NCBI RefSeq assembly: GCF_000178955.2
Contig: NC_016631.1
Coordinates: forward strand, 5,332,001 to 5,396,000
Reading direction: 5' to 3'
Source of the DNA: Granulicella mallensis MP5ACTX8
Lineage (GTDB): Bacteria > Acidobacteriota > Terriglobia > Terriglobales > Acidobacteriaceae
DNA length: 64,000 nt
Below are positions 44,469 through 52,900 of the stretch, piece by piece. Both the position numbers and the translations under genes were made by a program. Position 1 is the first letter of the stretch; each line of letters begins with the position of its first letter. Under the pieces are notes generated by a model. It was not told where the DNA came from, did not search any database, and worked only from the letters and a program-made list of their open reading frames with translations.

Positions 44469-44495
44469 TAACAAGAGAGGTAATGGAGGAAGTCC

Positions 44496-44600
44496 ATGAC
44501 AGAGAAAATTTTCTTAGGCGTGGTCGGATTAGTCATTGTCGTCATCGCGGTAGCAACGGCTCCGGATCTGATTCGCTACATGAAGATCCGCTCTATGTAA
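44496..44600 (+). CDS. 34-aa single-helix membrane protein
   Basis: ATG with GGAGGAAG ahead, a hydrophobic stretch of about 18 residues (FLGVVGLVIVVIAVATAP) and the tail PDLIRYMKIRSM. The last segment resembles DUF6893-type small proteins found near group 1h hydrogenases. Small helical proteins can anchor or stabilise membrane-bound enzymes; the soluble hydrogenase here lacks its own anchor, so a docking role is plausible but unproven. Confidence 0.7.
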   Translation: MTEKIFLGVVGLVIVVIAVATAPDLIRYMKIRSM

Positions 44601-44618
44601 AAACCGGAAGGCCGGCAG

Positions 44619-44966
44619 ATGCACGAACTTTCGATTGCCATCAGCATGATCGATCAGATCGCCGAGGAGTCCGCAAGCCGCGGAGGCCTGGACGTGGAGG
44701 CTGTCCATCTGCGTCTCGGTGTCTTCGCCGGCGTGGACAAGAATGCTCTACTCTTTGCCTATGAACTTGCCTGTGAAGGAACTCCTTTACAGGGTTCACG
44801 CCTGATCATCGAAACGGTTCCCCTGCTGGTCTACTGCCCTGTCTGTCGGCAGGAGCGCACGCCGCCCTCCGTGTACCAGATCTGCTGTCCGGAGTGTCTT
44901 GCGCCGACACCGGAGATTCTTACCGGCCGCGAGATGGAAGTCGCATCCCTGGAGGTTGCCGCATGA
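44619..44966 (+). CDS. hypA: nickel-delivery metallochaperone HypA
   Basis: 115 aa. N-terminal MHELSIAISMI holds the nickel-binding His2; two CxxC pairs, CPVC and CPEC, form the zinc site. HypA hands nickel to the large subunit with HypB. It overlaps hypB by four bases. Confidence 0.95.
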   Translation: MHELSIAISMIDQIAEESASRGGLDVEAVHLRLGVFAGVDKNALLFAYELACEGTPLQGSRLIIETVPLLVYCPVCRQERTPPSVYQICCPECLAPTPEILTGREMEVASLEVAA

Positions 44967-45658
44967 GTACGCGCATGGTCGAGGTCCGGGCAAAGGTGAT
45001 GAAGCAGAACGATCTGCTCGCACGCGCACTTCGCGAACGCTTTCAGCAGCAGAGCACCTGCGTCATCGGTCTCGTCTCCAGTCCCGGCTCGGGTAAGACG
45101 GCCTTTCTCGAAAAGGTCTTAGCCGGACTCGCTGGCGATCATGGTGTTGCCGCCCTCGTTGGCGATCTCGCTACCGAAAACGATGCAGCCCGCCTGCAAC
45201 GGGCCACACCGAACGTCAAACAGATCACCACCGGCACGATCTGTCACCTCGACGCTTCGATGATCGAGAGGGCGTTGGAGGACTGGCATCTCGACAACGT
45301 CGATTTCCTGTTCATTGAAAACGTGGGTAACCTCGTCTGCCCCTCCAGCTACGACCTCGGCGAGGAACTGCGCTTCGTTCTGCTCTCCGCCACCGAGGGC
45401 GAAGACAAACCGCTGAAGTATCCCACCATCTTCAACAGCTCTGACGTCGCCATCATCACAAAGATGGATATGGCAGACGCCGCCGAGTTCGATCTCGCCA
45501 CCGCACGACGCAATATTGAAAGCGTTCGCCCCGGCATGAAGATCTTCGAGGTCTCCTCGAAGACCGGTCAGGGCATGGGAGAGGTCTTCAACTTTCTCCG
45601 CGCACAGCTTGCGCGCCCGCGTACGACCGCACCCCTGCTTGAGGAGGCCGCGCTATGA
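44963..45658 (+). CDS. hypB: GTPase HypB, short form without His-rich N-terminus
   Basis: 231 aa from the ATG at 44963 (GGAGG ahead). P-loop SSPGSGKTAFLEK, GDLATENDAARL, ENVGNLVCPSSYD and TKMD follow the HypB pattern. The nickel-storing His/CXXCGC N-terminus of many HypB proteins is absent, so nickel supply must rely on HypA and the adjacent transporter. It overlaps both neighbours by four bases. Confidence 0.93.
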   Translation: MSTRMVEVRAKVMKQNDLLARALRERFQQQSTCVIGLVSSPGSGKTAFLEKVLAGLAGDHGVAALVGDLATENDAARLQRATPNVKQITTGTICHLDASMIERALEDWHLDNVDFLFIENVGNLVCPSSYDLGEELRFVLLSATEGEDKPLKYPTIFNSSDVAIITKMDMADAAEFDLATARRNIESVRPGMKIFEVSSKTGQGMGEVFNFLRAQLARPRTTAPLLEEAAL

Positions 45659-46392
45659 CCTCGCCCTTGCAGATTACGCTTATCTCCTGCGCCATTCTTG
45701 GCTTTCGCCATGGCTTCGATTACGACCACATCGCCGCCATCTCAGACATCACAAGTGTGCAGACCAAGACCTCCACGGCCATGCGCCTCGGCCTACTCTA
45801 TGCGCTCGGTCATGCCACAATGATCGCTCTGCTTGGCAGCATCGTCATTCTTTTTCAGCTCTCTCTGCCGCAGCGCATGGACTCATGGGCTGAGCGACTT
45901 GTAGGTGTCACACTCATCATCCTCGCCGTCTACGTCATGGGCAGTCTTGTCTGGGGAAACGCGCGCGCCGTGCCGCCTTCGCGGGCTGCCATTATCATCC
46001 GCTGCTACCGCAAACTCCGCCGTAAGATCTGGCCCTCCGGCGCCGCCAGCGATTCGCGCACCGACGATGACGTCAACTACACCGGTCCCGTCGCCTTCGG
46101 CATCGGCCTCATCCACGGACTTGGAGCAGAAACACCTAGCCAGCTCGCACTATTTCTCCTCGCGGCAAATCTAGGCGGCATCGCTAAAGGCGCCGGCGGC
46201 ATGGCCATGTTCCTTGCCGGGCTGCTCATCATGAACACCCTGATGACCGCTTCTGCCACTGGTCTTTTTCATGGGGCTGTCCCACATCCTCGAGTCATGC
46301 GACTCTTCGTCGGCCTCACTGCGGTCTACAGCTTCGTTGTCGGCTGCATCTTTCTGCTTGGTTCCTCCGGCCACCTTCCTCAACTAAGCTAA
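45655..46392 (+). CDS. nickel/cobalt transporter-like membrane protein
   Basis: 245 aa with about six membrane helices. The first helix carries GFRHGFDYDHIAAI, a variant of the NiCoT signature (HX4DH). Later helices include LGLLYALGHATMIALLG and GIGLIHGLGAETPSQL. It is somewhat shorter than typical NiCoT (about 330 aa). It is the last gene of the hydrogenase run and would supply nickel. A HupE-type assignment is also possible. Confidence 0.82.
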   Translation: MTSPLQITLISCAILGFRHGFDYDHIAAISDITSVQTKTSTAMRLGLLYALGHATMIALLGSIVILFQLSLPQRMDSWAERLVGVTLIILAVYVMGSLVWGNARAVPPSRAAIIIRCYRKLRRKIWPSGAASDSRTDDDVNYTGPVAFGIGLIHGLGAETPSQLALFLLAANLGGIAKGAGGMAMFLAGLLIMNTLMTASATGLFHGAVPHPRVMRLFVGLTAVYSFVVGCIFLLGSSGHLPQLS

Positions 46393-46530
46393 AAAGCAAA
46401 GCAGATGGTTGGGACGGTCTACGCGATGCTCACATCAGCGGCGACACAGCAGCAGGCAGGGTAGGTTTGAGCCGGTAAAAACCGGCGCATTTGATGCCAG
46501 CCGGTAAAAGTTTGGCAAATGGCATTAAAT

Positions 46531-46617
46531 CTCTCTCTTGCCAATGCCGCTAAGCTGTTGATTTGATGGTGGGCACAGCAGGATTCGAACCTACGACTTC
46601 CACCGTGTGAAGGTGGC
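46531..46617 (-). repeat. right copy of the tRNA-Val direct repeat
   Basis: The 3' half of the tRNA-Val gene plus about 35 bases beyond it, matched by the degenerate copy at 32086-32170. Between the two copies lies the hydrogenase cluster. A GCCGGT/ACCGGC hairpin (46471-46486) lies in the same flank. Confidence 0.7.
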
Positions 46618-46641
46618 ACTCTACCGCTGAGTTATGCGCCC
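46567..46641 (-). tRNA. tRNA-Val (anticodon CAC)
   Basis: Read on the minus strand: acceptor GGGCGCA pairs with TGTGCCC (one G-U), anticodon stem CCACC/GGTGG with loop TTCACAC, T arm GTAGGTTCGAATCCTGC, and an encoded CCA end. All cloverleaf arms are present. Its 3' end faces the hydrogenase cluster. Confidence 0.93.
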
Positions 46642-46809
46642 ATCGTCCGCTGAGCTTCAAATTGAAGCCTCACAGAACTGTTTTGACGGAACCCCACGCC
46701 CACCGCAGTGGTTCCAGAGATTCAGTTTAGCATCGCAACCCTGGCCCGCCAACCGTGTTCCTGTCTATGGCATCCAATTTGCCGCTTCAAAAGATACAAT
46801 TACACCCTG

Positions 46810-47649
46810 ATGAAGTCTTCGCGAACACCCGTGACACCCCCCTCAGAGCCCCGCGCCGAGGTCGACGATCCGCAGTTCCCTGCGGAATCCGACGACCTGC
46901 CGCAACCTGAGGCCGAAGATGGGGTTTCAGAAGATATGGGTACGCTGGCCATCCATCCCGGGCTCCTGAATACGCCGCAGGACGTGCATCTTCCGGCCGA
47001 CCGGCCCCTGGGTGCCGAAGCGCTGACACCTGAACAGGCTCGTATCCGGGCCGAGGCCATCGCGCGTGGCGACTTCTCGCAGCTCTCCGATGCCGAAGTC
47101 ATGCTGGAACTGCGTTCCGGGAACCTGGCTGCCTTCGATATCCTGCTTGCAAAGTACCGTAAGCCGATCATTCACTTCATGTTCCGCATGGTGCATAATC
47201 AGGCCGTGGCCGAAGAGCTTGCACAGGAAGTCTTTCTTCGCATCTACCGTTCGCGCGAGACCTATCGTGCCGAGGCCCGCTTCAGCACCTGGCTGTACCG
47301 CATCGCGACGAACCTGGGCGTCAACCACGCCCGCGACACGCGCCACGAGCGCTCTGCCTCGACGATCTATCTGGATGAGACGGACGCCGAGACCGGCACG
47401 ACGCCCGATGTCGCAGACTCTACGCCCTCCGCCGAAGCCAACATGCTCCGGCGCGAGCGCATGAACGCCATTCGCCAGCACGTACTGGCGCTTCCGGAAC
47501 GGCAGCAGCACGCCGTTCTTATGCACAAGTACGAAGGCATGGACTACAAGCAGATCGGTGAGGTACTGAAGCTCTCCGAGTCTGCAACCAAGTCTCTTCT
47601 CTTCCGCGCGTACCAGACCCTGCGCGAGAAACTTAAGGATTTCGTTTAG
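46810..47649 (+). CDS. ECF-type RNA polymerase sigma factor, extended N-terminus
   Basis: 279 aa from the ATG at 46810. Sigma region 2 (residues about 105-175: KPIIHFMFRMVHNQAVAEE, STWLYRIATNLGVNHAR) and region 4 (about 215-275: LPERQQHAVLMHKYEGMDYK, LSESATKSLLFRAY) are clear. The first 100 residues are acidic and proline-rich and are not part of a typical ECF factor (about 190 aa). It is paired with an anti-sigma factor 137 bases downstream. No clear ribosome site ahead of the ATG. Confidence 0.88.
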   Translation: MKSSRTPVTPPSEPRAEVDDPQFPAESDDLPQPEAEDGVSEDMGTLAIHPGLLNTPQDVHLPADRPLGAEALTPEQARIRAEAIARGDFSQLSDAEVMLELRSGNLAAFDILLAKYRKPIIHFMFRMVHNQAVAEELAQEVFLRIYRSRETYRAEARFSTWLYRIATNLGVNHARDTRHERSASTIYLDETDAETGTTPDVADSTPSAEANMLRRERMNAIRQHVLALPERQQHAVLMHKYEGMDYKQIGEVLKLSESATKSLLFRAYQTLREKLKDFV

Positions 47650-47786
47650 GCCGTTATCAACCGAATTACTGGATAGTTATGGAACAAAATGGCCCAGCAG
47701 ATCGTCGAACCGTAGAGAGCCGCTGCAGCATTCCGGCGTACCCGGTATCGACATGATAGCAACACCACCCTGATAGGGGGTATTAA

Positions 47787-48326
47787 ATGATTACCGAGAT
47801 GAATCACAAGATCGATTGCAAAGACTGCCGCTCGCACCTCCCCGATCTCCTCTTTGAAGAGGGCTTCGCGGCGGCGCACCCTGAGCTGGCGGCGCACATC
47901 GAGTCCTGCACCGAGTGCCGCACCGAACTGAACGAACTGCGCTCCACGCTGGCCCTGCTCGATGAGTACACCGCGCCGGAGCCCTCGCCCTACTTCGACT
48001 CAAAGCTGTATGCACGCCTGCGCGAGGCCCAGGCTGCCGCTCCCGAAGGCATCGTTGAACGAATACGCTCCTTCTTCCTGTTCAGCACGGGGCGGAGCTT
48101 CCGTCCGGCCCTTACGGCAGCGCTCGCCGCAGTCCTCCTGGTTGGCGGAGGCGGCACCTTTATCGGACTTCATGGCACCTCCGGGACAGCACCCGCGACC
48201 CCAGCTACATCCGCTGCGGTCGATGATCTCAAGGTGCTCGATAACAATGTTCAGGCCGAGCAGCAGATGGGGCAGCTCCTCGACCTGTCCGGCTCCGAGG
48301 ACGAAGACACACCGCCTGAGAGTTAA
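47787..48326 (+). CDS. zinc-finger anti-sigma factor
   Basis: 179 aa. The N-terminal domain has the ZAS signature H37-x3-C41-x2-C44. One membrane helix near 108-128 (AALAAVLLVGGGGTFI) places the C-terminal 50 residues outside. Anti-sigma factors of this type hold the partner sigma at the membrane until a signal. It directly follows the sigma gene in the same direction. Confidence 0.85.
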   Translation: MITEMNHKIDCKDCRSHLPDLLFEEGFAAAHPELAAHIESCTECRTELNELRSTLALLDEYTAPEPSPYFDSKLYARLREAQAAAPEGIVERIRSFFLFSTGRSFRPALTAALAAVLLVGGGGTFIGLHGTSGTAPATPATSAAVDDLKVLDNNVQAEQQMGQLLDLSGSEDEDTPPES

Positions 48327-48417
48327 CCGCCGCTGATTCCCTCCCTCACCCTTCGCAGCGATTGCTTTCGGTATGATGGAAAACGTTCAGCACCCTCAAG
48401 ACCCGGCAGTTAAAGTG

Positions 48418-48484
48418 GACAGACGGCTTTTCTCCCGAGTCTTCGTTGATTTCGATCGAAGAGGATTCAGAGATGCCGTCTGTC
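48418..48484 (+). promoter_or_regulatory. structured leader before the DUF3106 gene
   Basis: GACAGACGGC (48418-48427) pairs with GCCGTCTGTC (48475-48484), with a nested TCTTCG/CGAAGA pair, ending ten bases before the start codon. It could fold over the translation start region. No riboswitch class is recognised. Confidence 0.4.
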
Positions 48485-48494
48485 TCATAACAAA

Positions 48495-49151
48495 ATGACC
48501 AGTTTGCTTCCAACTCGCGCTGTCGCAACACTTGCAGGCTTCGTTCTCTGCCTGTTGGTGGCTATTTCAACGCCGGAACAGCAAGCCACCGCAGCAGCTC
48601 CTCCACAAAACAACGCAGCAGCTCCGCACTCCGGCAGCGTCCCTGGGGAACATCGAACGAATACGATTCCCACCTCCAATACGATCGCCGCTAAAAATGA
48701 GCATCTGCTGCAGTGGATCGATCGTCACAGCAATCTGACACCGGAACAGCAGCTGCAGGCCTTTGGACAAGAGCACCCTGGCTTCCGCAGCCTGCCGCCG
48801 GAGAAGCAACAACAGCTGCGGACTCGCCTAGCAGAACTCAACGCGATGCCCCCGGCCAAACGCAAGCACCTGCTGGAGTGGAATGAAACGATGGCGCGGC
48901 TGAACCCTGCCCAACGCAGCCAGGTGAACAATGCGATGAAACAGCTTGCGGCCCTTCCCCAGGACCAGCACCTCTACGTTGCCCGCACCTTCCGCGGGCT
49001 TCGCGAACTTCCTCCCGAGCAGCGCAAGGCAGTCTTGAGCTCCGATCGCTTCGACCATCTCAACGCCGCCGAACGGGCCACGCTGAACAGCCTGATGGCG
49101 GTGGAATCCCTACTTCCACCACCCTACGACCCGGACCAGCCAGGCCACTAA
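48495..49151 (+). CDS. DUF3106-like secreted protein
   Basis: 218 aa. N-terminal hydrophobic segment (ATLAGFVLCLLVAIST) acts as signal peptide or anchor. The body is made of repeated helices with LPPEKQQQLRTRLAELNAMPP and LNPAQRSQVNNAMKQLAALP motifs, each like a short TPR-type helix pair, the usual DUF3106 pattern. Function unknown; likely periplasmic. It follows the sigma/anti-sigma pair. Confidence 0.78.
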   Translation: MTSLLPTRAVATLAGFVLCLLVAISTPEQQATAAAPPQNNAAAPHSGSVPGEHRTNTIPTSNTIAAKNEHLLQWIDRHSNLTPEQQLQAFGQEHPGFRSLPPEKQQQLRTRLAELNAMPPAKRKHLLEWNETMARLNPAQRSQVNNAMKQLAALPQDQHLYVARTFRGLRELPPEQRKAVLSSDRFDHLNAAERATLNSLMAVESLLPPPYDPDQPGH

Positions 49152-49260
49152 AGCAAATCTCCTGTAGGTTTATAGCGAAACCACGACACTTATGGCCGTT
49201 TTTCCCCAGAAAAACGGTACTGAAAGCCCGATTCAACTGCCCAGTAACAGGAGATTTGCT
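49152..49260. terminator. inverted repeat between convergent genes
   Basis: AGCAAATCTCCTGT (49152-49165) and ACAGGAGATTTGCT (49247-49260) are perfect complements at the two ends of the gap, with an inner CCGTTTTTCCCC/AAAAACGG hairpin. It separates convergent genes and could end transcription from both sides; its size also fits a small palindromic repeat element. Confidence 0.6.
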
Positions 49261-50190
49261 CTAATTCCGGAAGAAGTTCTTCGCTAGGAACAATACATTC
49301 GCCGGCCGCTCAGCCAGGCGCCGCATAAAGTACGGATACCACTCCGTCCCGAACGGCACATAGACCCGTACGCCGAATCCCTCCGCCGCAAGCTTCCGCT
49401 GCAGATCGCGCCGCACGCCGTAGAGCATCTGGAACTCAAAGGCCCGCTTGTCCAGACCGGTTTGGGCGACAAACTGACGCATCGTCTCGATGATCGCCTC
49501 ATCGTGCGTGGCGATCCCACAGAAGACGCCGCTGGAAGCCACCCGCTTCATCAGCTTGACGTAGTTCGCATCCACATCAGCCTTGAGGGGAAAGGCAATC
49601 TCCGCCGGCTCTTTGTAGGCTCCCTTGCACAGCCGCATCCGAATCCCCTGGGCGATCAGCCGCTCCACGTCGTCCGCGGTGCGGAAGAGATAGGCCTGCA
49701 GCACTGTACCTACGGCACCGGGCCAGCGGGCGTTCAGCCGTTCGGTCATGGCAATTGTCGCCTCGGTGTAATCCGAGCCTTCCATGTCGATGCGCACAAA
49801 GTTAGCCGTCATCGCCGCGTGCTCCACCATCTCGCCGACGATGCGCTCGGCCAGCTCCGGCCCCGCTCCGTGGCCGCCGATGTCCATGCCCACTTGGGTC
49901 AGCTTTACGCTGACGTTCGCCCTCAGCTTGCGGGCGGCGATCTCATCCAGCAACTGGTGATAGATCGCGGCGCTCTCCTCGGCCTGCGATACCTGCATCA
50001 CGCTTTCGCCCAGTGAGTCGAGCGTCGCCTCGATCCCTTCGGCATTCAGATGCTCGGCGGCTGCAATCGCCTCCTCGACACTCATACCTGCGACAAAGCG
50101 CCGCGACACACGCCGGCCCATCGTCGACCGCTCGGAAAATGCACGAAATGCCTTGTTCGTGGACAAAGCAATAAAGAAAGACCTTAACAA
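49261..50190 (-). CDS. proline dehydrogenase
   Basis: 309 aa. FAD enzyme that oxidises proline to pyrroline-5-carboxylate. The TIM-barrel motifs are present: SVKLTQVGMD, VRIDMEGSDYTEAT, RLCKGAYKEP and a C-terminal YVPFGTEWYPYFMRRLAERPAN. It is the stand-alone form, not fused to P5C dehydrogenase. Start taken as TTG at 50190, with GAGGTGAGG ahead. Confidence 0.92.
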   Translation of the reverse strand: MLRSFFIALSTNKAFRAFSERSTMGRRVSRRFVAGMSVEEAIAAAEHLNAEGIEATLDSLGESVMQVSQAEESAAIYHQLLDEIAARKLRANVSVKLTQVGMDIGGHGAGPELAERIVGEMVEHAAMTANFVRIDMEGSDYTEATIAMTERLNARWPGAVGTVLQAYLFRTADDVERLIAQGIRMRLCKGAYKEPAEIAFPLKADVDANYVKLMKRVASSGVFCGIATHDEAIIETMRQFVAQTGLDKRAFEFQMLYGVRRDLQRKLAAEGFGVRVYVPFGTEWYPYFMRRLAERPANVLFLAKNFFRN

Positions 50191-50428
50191 CCCTCACCTC
50201 ACACAAACTGGATGCAACCGCTTATTTTCGCACGCCGCCGGGGTGCTGCGTTTCCTGCATGATCGCTCACCAGTGAGAAATGAAGGTAAGAGAGGTCAGG
50301 AGTCTTCACCTCAAGAGACAACCCACCAGAGCGTGCCTGGCCTCTTAAAGTCCTTTGAAACTTATAAAAGCCCTCTTCCGTTCTCCCTGACAGAATAGGG
50401 ACGAAGGCAAGCTGTCGCGGAGGATCGA

Positions 50429-51490
50429 GTGGAGAGTCTGATGAGTTTTTTGTTTCCGGTGCTGATGATCGGCATCTTCGTCGCCGTCTTTGGAGGGATC
50501 TATCTTCGTCGCCGTCGCAACCAAAGAATCCTGACGGAGGGCGACCTGACGGTGGCCCTGGTGCTCGACATTCATCAGACAGGCACCGTGATCAATCAAT
50601 CTCCGGTGATGGCCTTGCAGCTGCGGCTGGAGCAGACCGGACAGGCCACGCGAGAGCTCAATCTGCGCCAGGTGATCGACCTCGGCAACATCCCTCGGGT
50701 CGGGGAGCAGGTTTATATCTCGGTCGACAAGAAGAATCCCAATGCGGCGGTCTATATGGGATTGGTGACCGCACTCAATAGCCAGGCGGGAATAGCTGCA
50801 AGCCAGACGCAGATGGTCGCCGACGCCGCTTCCATCTCCCCCAGATTGCGCGAGAGCAAAACCTTTGGCGTGGCGACCATTCAGGGAATGGCCGCCGGAA
50901 CAGCGCCAGGAGCGACAGTCTTCACCCTGGAGATCGACTCCTGCGTAGAGCCGAAGCGCGTGGTGACGATCGAGCAGGTAATGCAGAACAATCCCTTCCG
51001 TGTGGGAGACCGCGCGTACCTCTTCGTCAGCAAAGAAGATAAAAACGCTGTGGCCGTAGTCCCGCTCTCCCTGGTCGGCGGCCAGAAGATCGATCCGAAT
51101 AATAACCGCCTGGACGCTCTCGTGCTGGGCCCGCAGATCCTGCACGAAGGCAAGAAGGCGATGGCGACCGTCACCGAAGCGGACGAGGTCAAGGTGAACA
51201 ACGGCTTCCTGGAGAAGCGCGGCGTACAGCGCTGGCATATGCAGTTTCTCGTGAAGCCGGAAGACGGCAGCATGGCCTATGCGGCGGAACAGACCCTCTC
51301 ATTCACCAAGCCGGAGAGGGTACAGCGCGTCTGCAGAATCGGCGCGGAGGTTCCGATACGCATCGACTGGAACGATCCCCACACCATCGTCACAGACCCG
51401 CTGGCCATGGGATATCCAGACCCCTATGTAACTGTCATGGATATGTACAAAGATGCTTTGGCGGCAGGTGAGATTGAACAGCCGAAGTAA
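50429..51490 (+). CDS. membrane protein of unknown function
   Basis: 353 aa. One N-terminal helix (SFLFPVLMIGIFVAVFGGIYL) followed by RRRRNQR, then a cytoplasmic region of repeated beta-rich modules: LVLDIHQTGTVINQSPVMAL and VFTLEIDSCVEPKRVVTIEQV show similar layouts, suggesting a duplicated unit. GTG at 50429 has GGAGG five bases ahead; ATG at 50441 is the alternative. Family not recognised. Likely monocistronic. Confidence 0.75.
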   Translation: MESLMSFLFPVLMIGIFVAVFGGIYLRRRRNQRILTEGDLTVALVLDIHQTGTVINQSPVMALQLRLEQTGQATRELNLRQVIDLGNIPRVGEQVYISVDKKNPNAAVYMGLVTALNSQAGIAASQTQMVADAASISPRLRESKTFGVATIQGMAAGTAPGATVFTLEIDSCVEPKRVVTIEQVMQNNPFRVGDRAYLFVSKEDKNAVAVVPLSLVGGQKIDPNNNRLDALVLGPQILHEGKKAMATVTEADEVKVNNGFLEKRGVQRWHMQFLVKPEDGSMAYAAEQTLSFTKPERVQRVCRIGAEVPIRIDWNDPHTIVTDPLAMGYPDPYVTVMDMYKDALAAGEIEQPK

Positions 51491-51679
51491 CTAAGTGCAA
51501 TTCAAATTGTTAGTGGTTAGGTGCCTTGAAGCCAAGAACTACGAGGAGCCTTTTGGGGTGCATTCTGCATTTTTCTGGGGGAAGATGGATTCGAGCCTCA
51601 GTTCGTGCGAATATCGATCACAGCTTCGTAAGGAACTGAAATGCATTGGCACTTCTCTAGTTACGTGAGGCGAGAGAAA

Positions 51680-52027
51680 CTAGGTAGCTATTTGGGCAGA
51701 TGGAAGTGAAGGCCGCTTGCAACGATATCGTCCGGCCATAACTGTTTGCCTTCGCGGTTCGCTGTCTATAGGCAAAGATGTGATCGCATCATGGGCCTTT
51801 GCCAAGATCGCCCGTTTGGGTTCGCTGATCAACAGATGCACATGCTCTGGCATCACAACATAGGCATTGATATAGAAGTCGTACTTTATACGCATCTTTT
51901 CTAAAGACTCTTCGAAGAGCTCGCGCATCGCAGGAGTACCGAGATACGGAAGCCCCGATAACAAGAGAAGGTCAAAAAATAGAGGTTTCCCGTCTATTGA
52001 TAGCGAACTAGATCCTTCGCGTGTCAC
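51680..52027 (-). pseudogene. degenerate REP-associated tyrosine transposase (Y1 family)
   Basis: 115 codons with the telltale FYINAYVVMPEHVHLLISEP segment of RAYT/IS200-type single-strand nucleases (the MPNHVHLL motif). The protein is truncated at both ends; the C-terminal half after KAHDAI is scrambled, and the start is a GTG without ribosome site. The genome's palindromic repeats elsewhere in the window are of the type such enzymes mobilise. Confidence 0.65.
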
Positions 52028-52104
52028 TCATCCTACAGCCCATATATCAAAAGTGAGATGTCGGGCACCCTCTTTGCTTTCGATTCAGACCTTGGCCATC
52101 CGCC

Positions 52105-52140
52105 CCTATACGTTGGCTCACCCGCCCCCTCACCACCCCA
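52105..52140. repeat. 36-bp direct repeat, left copy
   Basis: CCTATACGTTGGCT and CCCTCACCACCCCA are shared exactly with the copy at 59535-59570; only the middle eight bases differ (four changes). The two copies flank the RHS toxin locus. Confidence 0.75.
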
Positions 52141-52225
52141 CGCATCACGATGGCACTATCGTGAATAAGTCCCTCAATATTTTCAAGTACATGTGAGCGA
52201 CCCGTTTTTGTAGCATGGCGGACTT

Positions 52226-52900
52226 TTACCTGATGCTGCTTGGAATGTTATGGCGATCGAGATTTTCAGGCGAAAACCGGTATGACATTCGCCCTGGGCT
52301 CAGCTCATCCTGGGGTTCTAAATCTTCAATAGGTTTAAGTTCAAGCCCGGTGAGTCCAGAGTCCTTCAGGATCTGGGCAGTGTCAAACTTAGTAAAGATG
52401 TAGCTGGGAAGAGGCCAGACCATGAAAATATCCGATCCATCCCACTGACTCCAATCAACTAATTTTGTCCAGTCCTTAACGCCGCTGTACTTTAACATGC
52501 CACAGGCCGAGCACTCGTAAGTTAAATGCACACCAGATTCCGGAGCTGCGATTCCACCCCAACCGGTCGCGAAAAACTCCACATATTCATCTGTATAAAT
52601 CTGCTTTCCGCTTGTCACTACAGCAGGACGCGTGGAAAGTCCAGTTAGCCCCATCGAATTCAGCGCGGCAGCCACATCCTTGCGTACAAGGCATTCCGAG
52701 TACCAACTCCAAATAAAATCGTTCTTGAGTGCCGCCTTGGCGAAATTGACGTTCAGCTCAGTTAATCGAGCGCCCGCTCTTTGGTGGCCTGGATCAACTG
52801 GACAAATAACCGACGCAAGGTCTGTGGACTTGTTCCAAGTACCACGTAAGTCCCACGAGTCGGCTTGTAAACGAAAAACTTCTCTTTTCACTGTTTCCAT
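52226..52900 (-). CDS. likely immunity protein for the RHS toxin (CxxCG type)
   Basis: 224 aa. It overlaps the RHS stop by one base (TGATG) on the same strand, the usual layout of toxin/immunity pairs. A CSACG motif sits near residue 130, and a lone cysteine in VICPVDPGHQR sits near residue 32. Similar double-CxxCG proteins (SitI6 family of myxobacteria) protect against the matching toxin. The match is by motif and context, not by search. No export signal, consistent with neutralisation in the cytoplasm. Confidence 0.7.
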   Translation of the reverse strand: METVKREVFRLQADSWDLRGTWNKSTDLASVICPVDPGHQRAGARLTELNVNFAKAALKNDFIWSWYSECLVRKDVAAALNSMGLTGLSTRPAVVTSGKQIYTDEYVEFFATGWGGIAAPESGVHLTYECSACGMLKYSGVKDWTKLVDWSQWDGSDIFMVWPLPSYIFTKFDTAQILKDSGLTGLELKPIEDLEPQDELSPGRMSYRFSPENLDRHNIPSSIR

